This document shows positions 27,523 to 42,260 of a DNA stretch of 42,260 bases, in pieces (within the stretch, counting starts at the first letter, position 1; every line of letters begins with the position of its first letter). Source of the stretch: Pseudomonadota bacterium (GTDB taxonomy: Bacteria; Pseudomonadota; Gammaproteobacteria; Pseudomonadales; Moraxellaceae). Where the stretch lies: assembly GCA_021833365.1 (NCBI GenBank), contig JAKBFV010000015.1:1-42260 (forward strand). Direction: 5' to 3'. The position numbers and the translations under genes are program-made. The notes beneath the pieces were generated by a model. It saw only the letters and a program-made list of their open reading frames with translations, searched no databases and was not told the DNA's origin.

Positions 27523-27586
27523 GCCCCGCCACTTCTGCGTCCCGCCACTTCTGCGTCCCGCCACTTCTGCGCCCCGCCACTTCTGC
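27523..27586. repeat. Four 16-bp tandem repeats between argJ and secA
   Basis: GYCCCGCCACTTCTGC occurs four times head to tail, with the second base C in copies 1 and 4 and T in 2 and 3. The array lies in the 146 bp between the secA stop and the argJ start, so it would be in the argJ leader. No protein reading is expected. Confidence 0.9.
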
Positions 27587-27643
27587 GCTCCGCCGCACCG
27601 TTGCGCCGCTACGACGCCTCCGGCCGCGTCAGCGCGGCAGGGT

Positions 27644-30364
<2,721 letters not shown>

Positions 30365-30493
30365 GCTGGCACTCGATAGATGATCAGACTGTGGATGACA
30401 GCGGCAACCCAGGCCACGGGCTACACGCAGGCGCTGCATTCTAGCGCGAATGCCGGGTGCGGGGAAACCAGAACGCGGCGTCGTGCCGTCGCC

Positions 30494-31375
30494 TCAGCGC
30501 CGCACCAGGGCGCTGGCGATGAAGTTGGCCGGATCGACGGGCTCACCGTTGCGCACGACTTCATAGTGCAGATGCGGGCCGGTGGATCGTCCAGTGCTGC
30601 CGACATGGGCGATGAGCTGGCCACGGCTGACCACCTCGCCGAGATGGACGTTGATGTCGCGGCAATGACCGTAGTGGGTGAGGACACCGTCGCCATGGTT
30701 GATCTCGACGAGATTGCCATAGCCATTGCGCTCCCCGGCCCAGGTGACGACACCGCTGGCGGTGGCATAGACGCCGCTGCCTTCGGCGGTGGCGAAGTCG
30801 ATGCCGGGATGAAAACTCACCCGGCCATTGAAAGGATCGCTGCGATAGCCAAAAGGCGAGGTCTCGATACCATGGCGCACCGGCATGCTGGTGAGCAGCA
30901 GGGAAGGATCGTCCTGACGGCGCTGACGCAGGACGCTATCGAGGGCCTCGAGTTCGGCGTCACGATAGTCCATGGCCGCACTCAGCGCCTGCAGACGTGT
31001 CTGCAGCAGGGCCTCGCCGGACAGCGACAGGGATGGACTGGCCGGCCCACCCATGGGCGGTTTTTTGTGAAAATCGAATTCACGACTCTGGATGTTATTG
31101 CTCTCGACGAGATGCTGACCGAGGGCATCGAGCCTGGCCATATGCGCCTGCATCTCGGCGAGATGCTGCGACATCAGTTGCACCTGTGCCTGCAGCTCGC
31201 GCTGGTGACCACCATTGGCCGCCACCGGCGCCGGTCGCGCCGTCAGCCGGGAAACGCCGACGCCGACGAGCACCGGCAACAGGACGAGCGCCGCCAGCAC
31301 GCCCCAGACGCGGCGTCCGTGCAGATCGATGTGCAGGGGCTTGGCCCATTTCTTATGGATGAATATGATATTCAT
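30494..31375 (-). CDS. M23 (LytM-type) peptidase, membrane-anchored
   Basis: A 293-residue cell-wall protein. One membrane helix is at about 23-42, followed by a coiled-coil-like region (57-100) and a LytM domain from 165. The zinc ligands are intact: H189 and D193 (HPGID), H268 and H270 (HLHYE), with HYGH between. It should therefore be an active peptidoglycan endopeptidase, unlike degenerate EnvC/NlpD activators. It precedes secA, and diverges from the DciA gene. This is the usual gammaproteobacterial neighbourhood of lpxC-secA. Confidence 0.9.
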   Translation of the reverse strand: MNIIFIHKKWAKPLHIDLHGRRVWGVLAALVLLPVLVGVGVSRLTARPAPVAANGGHQRELQAQVQLMSQHLAEMQAHMARLDALGQHLVESNNIQSREFDFHKKPPMGGPASPSLSLSGEALLQTRLQALSAAMDYRDAELEALDSVLRQRRQDDPSLLLTSMPVRHGIETSPFGYRSDPFNGRVSFHPGIDFATAEGSGVYATASGVVTWAGERNGYGNLVEINHGDGVLTHYGHCRDINVHLGEVVSRGQLIAHVGSTGRSTGPHLHYEVVRNGEPVDPANFIASALVRR

Positions 31376-31429
31376 CGTTCTTCACCTATGCTGGACGGCT
31401 TTCCCCCGGCGATGTTGCGAGGTCCACCG

Positions 31430-31873
31430 GTGTCTTCCATACGTCACTTTCAGCAAGTGCTGCGTCATTCGCCGCTGCGCGCCGTACTGGCGCAGGCCGC
31501 TGACTATGCCGCCCTGACGGAACTCGTACAGGCGACCATCGACCCGCGCCTGAGCGCCGGCGTCAGCGTCGTTGGCTGGCAGGAAGGCCGCCTCAGCCTG
31601 CTCTGCCCGAACAGTACCCGCCTCAGCCAGTGGCGCTACGCGCGCCGCGCCTGCATGGCGCAACTGCGTCAGCAGGCCGGCCTGGCAACCCTGAACGAAT
31701 TGCACTTGGCGCTCGCCAGCGCGGCGGCGACACCGCCGACACCCCTGCCAGCAAAGCCACGCCACCTGTCACCGGCCACCCGGCGACTCCTGCTGATGGC
31801 CGCAAAAAGCCTCGAGGATCGCGAGCTTAGCCTAGCCCTGGGCGAGCTGGCAAGTCGCGACCCAGATCAATAA
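31430..31873 (+). CDS. dciA: DciA-like protein (DUF721)
   Basis: A 147-residue protein placed by the recalled DUF721 pattern (LTELVQATIDPRLSAGVSVVGWQEGRLSLLCPNS) and by position between secA and lpxC. DciA helps place the DnaB helicase on DNA. The GTG at 31430 is the best start, with GAGG 7 bases upstream; ATG codons at 31389 and 31412 are alternatives. It diverges from the M23 gene and faces lpxC. Confidence 0.7.
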   Translation: MSSIRHFQQVLRHSPLRAVLAQAADYAALTELVQATIDPRLSAGVSVVGWQEGRLSLLCPNSTRLSQWRYARRACMAQLRQQAGLATLNELHLALASAAATPPTPLPAKPRHLSPATRRLLLMAAKSLEDRELSLALGELASRDPDQ

Positions 31874-31895
31874 AAGCTTGGAAAAGCGTCTTTAC

Positions 31896-32816
31896 TCAGG
31901 CAGCGCGCTCGAAAGCGGCGACGTCGACGTAGGCGATGGGCGCCTCAGCAGCGTGTTCAAAACTCACCCGTTCATAGCTTTGCGGCTCACTGAGCAGGCG
32001 CCGCACCAGCTGGTTGTTGAGCGCATGCCCGGACTTGAAGGCTTCGTAATGACCGATGATGGCATGACCGGCGAGATAGAGATCGCCGATGGCGTCGAGC
32101 ATCTTGTGCTTGACGAATTCATCCTCGTAGCGCAGCCCCTCCTGATTGAGGATGCCGTGCTCATCGACGACGATGGCGTTATCGACACTGCCGCCGAGGG
32201 CGAGATTGCTGGCGCGCAGGGCATCGATGTCTTTCATGAAACCGAAGGTGCGCGCACGCGCGATCTCGCGCACATAGGCGGTGGTCGAGAACTCGAGCTC
32301 GGCGCTCTGCGGCCGGGCGACAAAAGCGGGATGATCGAAGTCGATGGTAAAAGCCAGGCGAAAACCCTCATAAGGCGTGAAGCGCGCCCACTTGTCGCCA
32401 TCCCTGACCTCGATGCTGCGCAGGATGCGCAAGAAACGCTTCGGTGCGTCCTGCTGGATCAAGCCCGCCGACTGGATGAGAAAGACGAAGGGCCCGGAGC
32501 TGCCGTCCATGATCGGGATCTCCTGGGCACTGACCTCGACGATGGCGTTGTCGACACCGAGGCCGGCCAGGGCCGAGAGTAGATGCTCGACGGTGGCGAC
32601 ACGCACGCCGCCACGCAGCAGATTGGTCGACATCATGGTCTCGCCGACGGCATCGGCGCGCGCCGGAATATCGACCATCGGACTGAGATCGGTGCGCCGA
32701 AAGACGATGCCGGTGTCGACCGCCGCCGGCCGCACCGTCAGGTAGATGCGCTCACCGGAATGGAGTCCGATGCCAGCGGCGCGGATCGACGACTTCAGGG
32801 TTCGCTGTCTGAGCAT
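31896..32816 (-). CDS. lpxC: UDP-3-O-acyl-N-acetylglucosamine deacetylase
   Basis: Zinc deacetylase making the committed step of lipid A synthesis. The 306-residue protein has [11 protein letters not shown] with H78 and [15 protein letters not shown] with the other zinc ligands, and HALNN at the end of the catalytic region. Starting at 32816 (MLRQRTLK) puts the first zinc histidine at 78, as in relatives; the frame is open to 32843 from a GTG. No Shine-Dalgarno is visible, so expression may depend on the ftsZ transcript. A stem-loop separates it from ftsZ. Confidence 0.97.
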   Translation of the reverse strand: MLRQRTLKSSIRAAGIGLHSGERIYLTVRPAAVDTGIVFRRTDLSPMVDIPARADAVGETMMSTNLLRGGVRVATVEHLLSALAGLGVDNAIVEVSAQEIPIMDGSSGPFVFLIQSAGLIQQDAPKRFLRILRSIEVRDGDKWARFTPYEGFRLAFTIDFDHPAFVARPQSAELEFSTTAYVREIARARTFGFMKDIDALRASNLALGGSVDNAIVVDEHGILNQEGLRYEDEFVKHKMLDAIGDLYLAGHAIIGHYEAFKSGHALNNQLVRRLLSEPQSYERVSFEHAAEAPIAYVDVAAFERAA

Positions 32817-32849
32817 AAAAATTGTTTCAAATTCTTTCAGCACATCTTA

Positions 32850-32871
32850 GCAGACCCCCGCCGGGGTCTGC
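32850..32871. repeat. Strong hairpin between ftsZ and lpxC
   Basis: GCAGACCCC and GGGGTCTGC are 9-bp arms with a 4-base loop, 13 bases past the ftsZ stop. The minus-strand sequence after it is TAAGATG, with no T tract, so it is not a classical terminator. Confidence 0.6.
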
Positions 32872-32883
32872 AAATACCTCGCC

Positions 32884-34146
32884 TCAGTCAGCCTGCTTGC
32901 GCAGAAAGGCCGGGATATTGAGATAGCTGATGTCGCGGCGCACCGCGGCGGGCGGCTCGCTCGGCTTGACCTCGCTGGTCACCGCTGCCTGACGCGCCAC
33001 CGAAGGCACGTCAAAAGCGCTGTAATCCTGCTGGGCCGGACGATGGCTCGCACGCAACTCGGCCGGAATATCCGGCGTCGTTGTAGCGACAGCAGCGGCA
33101 CTGGCGAGACCCGCCGAGCTCCAGCTGCGCGTGCGGCGCGCATCGATCTGCGCACTCTTGGCGACGGCCGCCTCGCGCTGGGTCAGGCCGGTGGCCACGA
33201 CGGTGACGAGAATCTCGTCGTCCATGCTCTCATCGAGGATGGTGCCGACCACGACATTGGCTGACTCATCCGCGAAACCATGCACGATCTCGCCGACGGT
33301 ATGGAACTCGTCGATACCGAGGCTGGAGTTGGCGGCGATCGACACCAGCACGCCGCGCGCACCCTGCAGCTTGATGTCCTCGAGCAGAGGGCTGTGGATG
33401 GCCAGCTCGGTCGCCTTGCGCGCACGGTCATCGCCACTGGCACGGCCGCTGCCCATCATCGCCATGCCCTGTTCCGACATGACGGTACGCACGTCGGCGA
33501 AGTCGACATTGATCAGACCCTGACGCAGGATCATGTCGGCGATGCCGCGCACGGCGCCGAGCAGGACGTTGTTGGCGGCGGAGAAAGCCTCCACCAGCGA
33601 CACCTTGCCGAGGACGGCGAGCAGACGATCATTGGGGATGGTGATCAGCGAATCGACATGCTGAGCGAGAGCAGCGATGCCTTGCGCAGCGGCGTCACCA
33701 CGGCGCTTGCCTTCAAAGGCGAAAGGCTTGGTGACGACGCCGACGGTGAGGATACCCATCTCGCGCGCCACTTCGGCGATGACCGGCGCCCCGCCGGTGC
33801 CGGTGCCGCCGCCCATGCCGGCGGTGATGAAGACCATGTCGGCGCCTTGCAGGGCTTCGCGCAGACGATCGCGATCCTCGACCGCCGCCTGCCGACCGAC
33901 TTCGGGATTGGCGCCGGCGCCGAGTCCGCGCGTGATCGCCGAACCGAGACGCATGCAGGTCGGCGCACTCATCTTCTGCAGGGCCTGGACATCGGTGTTG
34001 GCACAGATGAAGTCGACACCGTGCATCTTGCTCATCACCATGTGCTCGACGGCATTGCAGCCGCCGCCACCGACACCGAGCACCTTGATCACGGCGCCAC
34101 TGTGTTCGGGCAGGCTCATTTCCGCCAATTCAAATACATTGCTCAT
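32884..34146 (-). CDS. ftsZ: Cell division protein FtsZ
   Basis: The tubulin-like GTPase that forms the division ring. The 420-residue protein has the tubulin signature GGGTGTG at 112-118, the polymer domain to about 320, a variable linker and the conserved C-terminal peptide [16 protein letters not shown], which binds FtsA and ZipA. CAGGAGAG precedes the ATG. Last before lpxC, downstream of ftsA by 48 bases. Confidence 0.98.
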   Translation of the reverse strand: MSNVFELAEMSLPEHSGAVIKVLGVGGGGCNAVEHMVMSKMHGVDFICANTDVQALQKMSAPTCMRLGSAITRGLGAGANPEVGRQAAVEDRDRLREALQGADMVFITAGMGGGTGTGGAPVIAEVAREMGILTVGVVTKPFAFEGKRRGDAAAQGIAALAQHVDSLITIPNDRLLAVLGKVSLVEAFSAANNVLLGAVRGIADMILRQGLINVDFADVRTVMSEQGMAMMGSGRASGDDRARKATELAIHSPLLEDIKLQGARGVLVSIAANSSLGIDEFHTVGEIVHGFADESANVVVGTILDESMDDEILVTVVATGLTQREAAVAKSAQIDARRTRSWSSAGLASAAAVATTTPDIPAELRASHRPAQQDYSAFDVPSVARQAAVTSEVKPSEPPAAVRRDISYLNIPAFLRKQAD

Positions 34147-34194
34147 CTTGCTCTCCTGTCTTGACCCGACCGCTTCTGACCCGACGCCCGTGCG

Positions 34195-35490
34195 TCAGAA
34201 ATTATTCGCCAGCCAGCGGCGCGCCCGCGCCACCATGCCGTCTTCCTGTTCACCGCTGGCGCGACTGAAAGTCGTCACCTGCCCCTTGCCACGCGCCAGT
34301 TCCTGCTGCCCCCAGAGCAGCAGCCCCACCGCTGTGGCGTAGATGGGATTGCGCAAAATGTCCGCCATGCCGCTCAAGCGCCCCTGCGAGGGCAGACCTA
34401 AGCGCACCGGCATGTGGAACACCGACTCCGCCAGCTGCACCGCACCTTCGATGCGCGATGCACCACCGGTGAGAACGATACCCGCCGGCAGGCGATGCAG
34501 CATGTCGCTGCGCTCGAGCTCGGCCAGCACCATGTAGAAGAGCTCGTCGTAACGCGGCTCCACCACCTCGGCGAGGGTCTGGCGCGACATCTTGCGCACA
34601 CCGCGTTCACCCATACCCGGCACTTCGATCTCCTGCTCGGGATTGACCATCTGCGCCAGCGCCGACGCATAACGCATCTTCAGCTCATTGGCGTCCTGGG
34701 TCGGCGTACGCAGCGTCATGGCGATATCGTTGGTGACCTGGTCACCCGCGATCGGGATGGTGGCGGTATAGCGTATGGCGCCGCCATAGAATACCGCGAT
34801 ATCGGTGGTTCCTGCACCCATATCGACGACACAGACGCCGAGTTCGCGCTCATCTTCGGTGAGCACGGCATATCCCGAGGCGAGTTGCTCGAGCACCATG
34901 CCATCGACCGCCAGATCACTGTCGTGCACACACTTCTCGATGTTCTGCTGCGCGTTGTTGAGCGCCGAGATGACGTGGATATGCGCTTCCAGGCGCTTCG
35001 CCGACATGCCGACCGGAGAACGGATATCGTCCTGGTCATCGACGACGAAGTCCTGCGGCAGGATGTGCAGGATGCCATGATCGGCGGGCAGGGAACCGCT
35101 CTTGGCGGTATCGATGACGCGCGCCACGTCTTCTTCGCTGACCATGCCAGCGACGGCGACGACCGCCTGGGCGTTGCGTCCACCGATATGGCTGCCGGCG
35201 ATACCGACATAGACGGTGTGGATATTGCAGTTGGCCATGAGCGCCGCCTCACGCACGGCGCCATCGATGGCCTGACGCGTCAGCTCCATGTTGACGACGG
35301 CGCCGCGTTTGACGCCCAGTGAAGGACGTGTCCCGATGCCCATGACCTCGACGCTCTGGTCGGGGTGCAGACGCGCCACCACCGCTGCCACCTTGGAAGT
35401 GCCGATATCGAGCGCTGCGATCATCGGCGCCTCCGCCCCCAGTCGCCCCGCCCGCAAACCCGTGACGGAAAATCGGCTCGTCGTTGCCAT
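34195..35490 (-). CDS. ftsA: Cell division protein FtsA
   Basis: Actin-like protein tying FtsZ to the membrane. The 431-residue product has the actin-type ATPase signs ALDIGTSK and DMGAGTTD, and the final helix MVARARRWLANNF that binds the membrane. The ATG at 35490 has AAGGGAG about 9 bases upstream; upstream in-frame ATGs at 35499 and 35514 are less well placed. Confidence 0.96.
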   Translation of the reverse strand: MATTSRFSVTGLRAGRLGAEAPMIAALDIGTSKVAAVVARLHPDQSVEVMGIGTRPSLGVKRGAVVNMELTRQAIDGAVREAALMANCNIHTVYVGIAGSHIGGRNAQAVVAVAGMVSEEDVARVIDTAKSGSLPADHGILHILPQDFVVDDQDDIRSPVGMSAKRLEAHIHVISALNNAQQNIEKCVHDSDLAVDGMVLEQLASGYAVLTEDERELGVCVVDMGAGTTDIAVFYGGAIRYTATIPIAGDQVTNDIAMTLRTPTQDANELKMRYASALAQMVNPEQEIEVPGMGERGVRKMSRQTLAEVVEPRYDELFYMVLAELERSDMLHRLPAGIVLTGGASRIEGAVQLAESVFHMPVRLGLPSQGRLSGMADILRNPIYATAVGLLLWGQQELARGKGQVTTFSRASGEQEDGMVARARRWLANNF

Positions 35491-35515
35491 CGCATTCATC
35501 TCCCTTTTCATCATG

Positions 35516-38593
<3,078 letters not shown>

Positions 38594-38597
<4 letters not shown>

Positions 38598-39661
38598 CGC
38601 ATCACCTCATCACACTGTTCGATCACCGCCTGTGTCGCCTGCGGCCGCGCCAGCTGTCGTGCCTGCAGCGCCATCGCCGACAGACGTCCGGCGACGCACA
38701 GCGGGCGCAAAGCCGCCAGCAGACCGGCGACATCGAGGTCTTGCTGTGGGCAAAGCACGGCAGCCCCGTTCTGACTGAGAAACTCGGCGTTGCGGCGTTG
38801 ATGGTCATCGACCGCCTGCGGCAGGGGAATGAGCAGGCTGGCCACCCCCACCGCTGCCAGCTCGGCGATGGTCAGGGCGCCGGCACGGCAGATGACGAGA
38901 TCGGCGTCGGCGTAAGCGGCGGCCATATCGTCGATGAAGCCGCGCACGTCGACCGGCCCGGACAGAGCGGCATAGCGCTGTTCGGTCGCCGCCACATGGC
39001 GCTCACCACACTGATGCACAACCACCAGGGACTGCTCCTGCGCCAGCAGCGTCAGGGCCTGTGGCACGAGCACATTCAAGGCCTCGGCACCCTGACTGCC
39101 GCCGAGGACGAGCAGATGCAGTCCGGCGCGCACGCGCTGGCGCTGCTGGGGCGGCGCGACGGCGAGAATCTGCGCACGCACCGGATTGCCGACATAGACC
39201 GTATGCCGGCCTGGCAGTACCTGCGGAAACCCGGTGAGGACACGGCTGGCCAGATGCGCCAGCAGACGGTTGCTCAGGCCGGGAGCGGCGTTTTGCTCAT
39301 GGATGACGAGAGGCACACCGGCCAAGCGGGCGGCGAGGCCGGCGGGGCCACTGGCATACCCGCCCATGCCGAGGGCCAGACACACCGCGTCGCGACGCAT
39401 CAGACGCCAGGCGCGATAGGTGGCGCCGAGCAGAAGGCTGAGGGCGCGCAGGCGTTCACGCCAGCCCTTGCCACGCAGACCGCGCACCGGCAAGGTGTGC
39501 AGGGTGATGCCGGCCGCCGGTACCAGGCGCGCCTCGATACCGGCAGCGCTGCCTATCCACTCGACGACGAGGCCACGCGCACGCCACTGCTCGGCGACGG
39601 CAAGAGCTGGAAAGACATGTCCGCCGGTACCGCCAGCGAGAATCATGACCACCGGCTTCAT
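38594..39661 (-). CDS. murG: Lipid II synthase (UDP-GlcNAc transferase)
   Basis: Glycosyltransferase adding GlcNAc to lipid I on the inner face of the membrane. The 355-residue protein has [47 protein letters not shown] and the C-terminal [15 protein letters not shown]. It overlaps ftsW by 4 bases. Confidence 0.96.
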
Positions 39662-40794
39662 GACAGCACCTCCGCCGGCGCGACGTTCTCGCGATCGATA
39701 CGTAGAAGCAAAGCGACCATGACCAGCTCGACGACCAGGCTGCTGCCACCATAGCTCACCAGCGGCAGGGTCAGACCCTTGGTCGGCAGGGCACCGGCGG
39801 TCACCGCCATATTGATCAGCGCCTGCACGGCGATGAGCACGGACAGGCCGTAAGCAAGATAAGCGGCAAAAAGTCGCCCCTGCAGCTCTGCCTGACGACC
39901 GATGCGCAGACCTTGCAGGACAAGGATGACGAACAGGGCGAGGATGACCGTGAGGCCGAGCAGACCGAACTCTTCGGCGAGCACCGCGAGCACGAAGTCA
40001 GTATGCGCCTCCGGCAGATAGAACAGCTTCTGCACGCTGTTGCCGAGACCGACGCCGAAAAGACCGCCGCGCCCATAAGCGATCTCCGACTGGATCAACT
40101 GGTAACCGCTGCCCAGAGGATGAGCCCAGGGGTCGGCATAAGCGATCAGTCGCTGCAGGCGATAACTGGCGCGCACGGCGAGGACGGCGGCTCCGGCCAG
40201 ACCCAGGAGGAGCAGGGAGAGATAGACCAGCAGCTGGCTACCGGCCAGCCAGAGCATGGCGGCGACGCTGATGCAGAGAACGACGGCAGCGCCGAAATCC
40301 GGCTCCAGCATGAGCAGCAGAATATAGAGAGCGCAAGGCAGGATGATCCTGAAAACAGGCCGCCACTGATGCCGTACCTGCGACTCGAAGCGATCGAGAA
40401 AACCAGCCATGTACAGGACCAGGGTGAGCTTGGCGATCTCGGAAGGCTGCAGGGTCAAGGCGCCGACGCCGATCCAGCGTGAACTGCCATTGACGTGGCG
40501 ACTGATGCCCGGCACCAGGACGGCGACGAGCAAGAGGCTACCGAACCCGAGCACCACTCGCCCCCGCATCTGCCACCAGGCCAGCGGCAGTTGATAGACC
40601 AGAAAGCCGAGTGTCAGCCCGACCGCGACATAGATGAGGTGGCGCAGCAGAAAATAGAAAGGATGCCCCCACTGTGCCGCGGTCACGTCCATCGACGCCG
40701 AGGCGACCATGATCAGACCGGTGCACAGCAGCAGGGCGACGACCAGCTGCAAGATCCAGCCCTGGCTTTGTGTCGTCATGCTCACGGCCTTCAT
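39658..40794 (-). CDS. ftsW: Septal peptidoglycan glycosyltransferase FtsW
   Basis: SEDS-family membrane polymerase working with FtsI. The 378-residue protein has about ten membrane segments, the SRWIG and QPSEIAKL motifs and EAHTDFVLAVLAEEFG before GLTLPLVSYGGSS. The ATG at 40794 overlaps the murD stop by 4 bases; an internal ATG at 40779 is another possibility. Confidence 0.96.
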   Translation of the reverse strand: MKAVSMTTQSQGWILQLVVALLLCTGLIMVASASMDVTAAQWGHPFYFLLRHLIYVAVGLTLGFLVYQLPLAWWQMRGRVVLGFGSLLLVAVLVPGISRHVNGSSRWIGVGALTLQPSEIAKLTLVLYMAGFLDRFESQVRHQWRPVFRIILPCALYILLLMLEPDFGAAVVLCISVAAMLWLAGSQLLVYLSLLLLGLAGAAVLAVRASYRLQRLIAYADPWAHPLGSGYQLIQSEIAYGRGGLFGVGLGNSVQKLFYLPEAHTDFVLAVLAEEFGLLGLTVILALFVILVLQGLRIGRQAELQGRLFAAYLAYGLSVLIAVQALINMAVTAGALPTKGLTLPLVSYGGSSLVVELVMVALLLRIDRENVAPAEVLS

Positions 40795-42134
40795 AGGGCG
40801 GCCACCGCAGCGCTGAATTGGCGGCCACGATCGTGGTAATCCTTGAACATGTCCATCGATGCGCACGCCGGTGACAATAGAACCGCATCGCCGGCCACGG
40901 CCAGAGCGCGTGCCTGCGCCACCGCCTCGCTCATGCTGCTGGCGTGCTGACGCGGTAAATCCGTCGGTAGAATCGCCGCGATCGCTGGCGCGTCCTGGCC
41001 GATGAGGACGACGGCGCGGGCGTATTTCTGCAGGGGCGCGCGCAGGGGGCTAAAATCCTGCCCTTTGCCGAGGCCACCGAGAATGACGACCAGACGCGCA
41101 CGCTGCCCGAGTCCCTCGATGGCGGCGACGGTGGCGCCGACATTGGTGCCTTTGGAGTCGTCATACCAGCGCAGCTGCGCCTTCTCAGCGATACATTGGC
41201 AGCGATGCTCGAGACCGCGAAAGGCGCGCAGGGTCGTCAACATGCTCGCCATGGGCAGGCCAGCGCGTTCACCGAGCGCGAGGGCGGCGAGGGCATTCAA
41301 GACATTGTGCTCGCCGGGAATGAGCAGTTCCCGCACCGCCAGCAACGCCTCATGGCCGCGACAGAGCTGGCGCTCACCGGCCACTTCGCACACCCCATAC
41401 TGACCGAGATCGGGGCGGCCGCCACCAAAGGAGGTCACCGGCACGGAAGCGGCGACGAGCGGATAGGTGAGCGCGTCATCACGGTTGACGACACAGCTCT
41501 GTGTATGGCGGAAGATGCGCTGCTTGGCCTGATGGTAAGCCTGCATCGAACCGTGACGATCGAGGTGATCCTCGCTCATATTGAGGATGCAGGCAGCCAC
41601 CGGTGCCAGGCTCTCTGTCGTCTCCAGCTGAAAACTCGACAACTCGAGGACATAGAGATCGGCCTTGTCGAGCGCCAACAGATCGAGGGCTGGCGTGCCG
41701 AGGTTACCGCCCACCGCCACACGCAGACCGGCGGCCTGCGCCATCTCGGCGACCAAGGTGGTGACTGTGCTCTTGGCGTTGGAGCCGGTGATGGCGACCA
41801 CCGGCGCCTGCACGGCGCGCGCGAACAGCTCGATGTCGCCGATGATCGGGATGCCTGCCTGCCGCACCGCGTTCAGCAGCGCATCCTGCGGCGACAGACC
41901 GGGACTGAGGATGATCTCATCGGCGCTCAGCAGCAGCTCCTGCAGATCGCCGCCGCACTGCCGTGGCAGCTGCGGATACTGCTGGACGAACTCGTCGAGT
42001 CCGGGAGGATGGGCACGGGTGTCGGCGACGCTGACGCGATAACCGCGCGCACACAGATACCGGACGCAGGACAGACCACTCTTGCCCATGCCCAGCACCA
42101 GCTTGTGACCCGATCGTGTCATGATATTCGCCAT
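40791..42134 (-). CDS. murD: UDP-MurNAc-L-alanyl-D-glutamate ligase
   Basis: Adds D-glutamate to UDP-MurNAc-L-Ala. The 447-residue protein has LGMGKSGLS, the P-loop GSNAKST at 117-123 (a common gammaproteobacterial form of GTNGKST), NMSEDHLDRHGSM and YDDSKGTNVGATVAA. It starts at 42134, 6 bases after the mraY stop; a second in-frame ATG is at 42122. Confidence 0.96.
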   Translation of the reverse strand: MANIMTRSGHKLVLGMGKSGLSCVRYLCARGYRVSVADTRAHPPGLDEFVQQYPQLPRQCGGDLQELLLSADEIILSPGLSPQDALLNAVRQAGIPIIGDIELFARAVQAPVVAITGSNAKSTVTTLVAEMAQAAGLRVAVGGNLGTPALDLLALDKADLYVLELSSFQLETTESLAPVAACILNMSEDHLDRHGSMQAYHQAKQRIFRHTQSCVVNRDDALTYPLVAASVPVTSFGGGRPDLGQYGVCEVAGERQLCRGHEALLAVRELLIPGEHNVLNALAALALGERAGLPMASMLTTLRAFRGLEHRCQCIAEKAQLRWYDDSKGTNVGATVAAIEGLGQRARLVVILGGLGKGQDFSPLRAPLQKYARAVVLIGQDAPAIAAILPTDLPRQHASSMSEAVAQARALAVAGDAVLLSPACASMDMFKDYHDRGRQFSAAVAAL

Positions 42135-42140
42135 ACCCGC

Positions 42141-42260
42141 CTACCTGATCTTCAACGTCGACAGCCCGAGCAGCACCAGCACCAGACTGATGATCCAGAA
42201 GCGCACCACGACCTTGGTCTCCGGCCAGCCCTTGAGCTCAAAGTGATGATGGATGGGCGC
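42141..42260 (-). CDS. mraY: Phospho-MurNAc-pentapeptide translocase, C-terminal 39 residues
   Basis: Cut by the window end. The minus-strand frame entering at 42260 encodes [20 protein letters not shown] and then [17 protein letters not shown] before the stop. The HHH motif and the last membrane helix are typical of MraY, which makes lipid I. Confidence 0.93.
   Translation of the reverse strand, partial: APIHHHFELKGWPETKVVVRFWIISLVLVLLGLSTLKIR

Noticed and set aside
27523-27586. 16-bp array as a CRISPR or coding repeat
   Set aside because: There are no spacers, and it lies between genes with no supported reading frame.

Overview
This window is a piece of chromosome from a high-GC gammaproteobacterium, probably Pseudomonadales-like. 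That placement is an inference from gene order: lpxC follows ftsZ, a Nudix/TenI fusion follows argJ and secA, the biotin genes run bioB-F-H-C-D, and there are paired ~600-residue FadE-like acyl-CoA dehydrogenases. No rRNA, tRNA or CRISPR array was found.

Layout. (1) 1-5.1 kb: a DUF2804 protein, a large membrane hybrid histidine kinase with a 7TMR-DISM sensor, and a probable outer-membrane barrel of unknown function. (2) 5.2-9.3 kb: two ~600-residue acyl-CoA dehydrogenases separated by a double hairpin, then an orphan 80-residue protein resembling the ends of flagellar rod/hook proteins. (3) 9.35-15.7 kb: the overlapping biotin operon bioBFHCD on the minus strand, diverging from a long-chain/isovaleryl-type acyl-CoA dehydrogenase and a TetR regulator on the plus strand. 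The shared 115-bp intergenic region holds two overlapping promoters, a candidate BirA operator and a second small palindrome. (4) 15.7-23.6 kb: a type IC (EcoR124I-like) restriction-modification island with lower GC and different codon use, read hsdM - DUF1016 nuclease - hsdS - 50-codon ORF - frameshifted Bro-N gene - hsdR. Adjacent genes touch or overlap by a few bases, and hsdS carries four perfect 12-bp repeats of the kind that change DNA-recognition spacing in EcoR124I/II. An ~850-bp stretch without a convincing gene follows. (5) 24.5-31.9 kb: an epoxide-hydrolase-like protein, the Nudix/TenI fusion, argJ, secA, an M23 peptidase and a dciA-like gene. (6) 31.9-42.26 kb: lpxC and the division and cell-wall cluster, read on the minus strand as mraY (partial)-murD-ftsW-murG-murC-ddl-ftsQ-ftsA-ftsZ-lpxC.

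How the parts work together. The dcw block makes lipid II and assembles the FtsZ/FtsA/FtsQ/FtsW division machinery, with lpxC committing precursors to lipid A. The bio operon makes biotin, the cofactor of acetyl-CoA carboxylase, while the dehydrogenases degrade acyl-CoAs. The restriction island is the accessory part. Its features most worth follow-up are the repeat array in hsdS, the coupled 50-codon ORF containing a 19-bp palindrome, the C4-tract frameshift in the Bro-N gene, and the PD-(D/E)XK nuclease gene between hsdM and hsdS.
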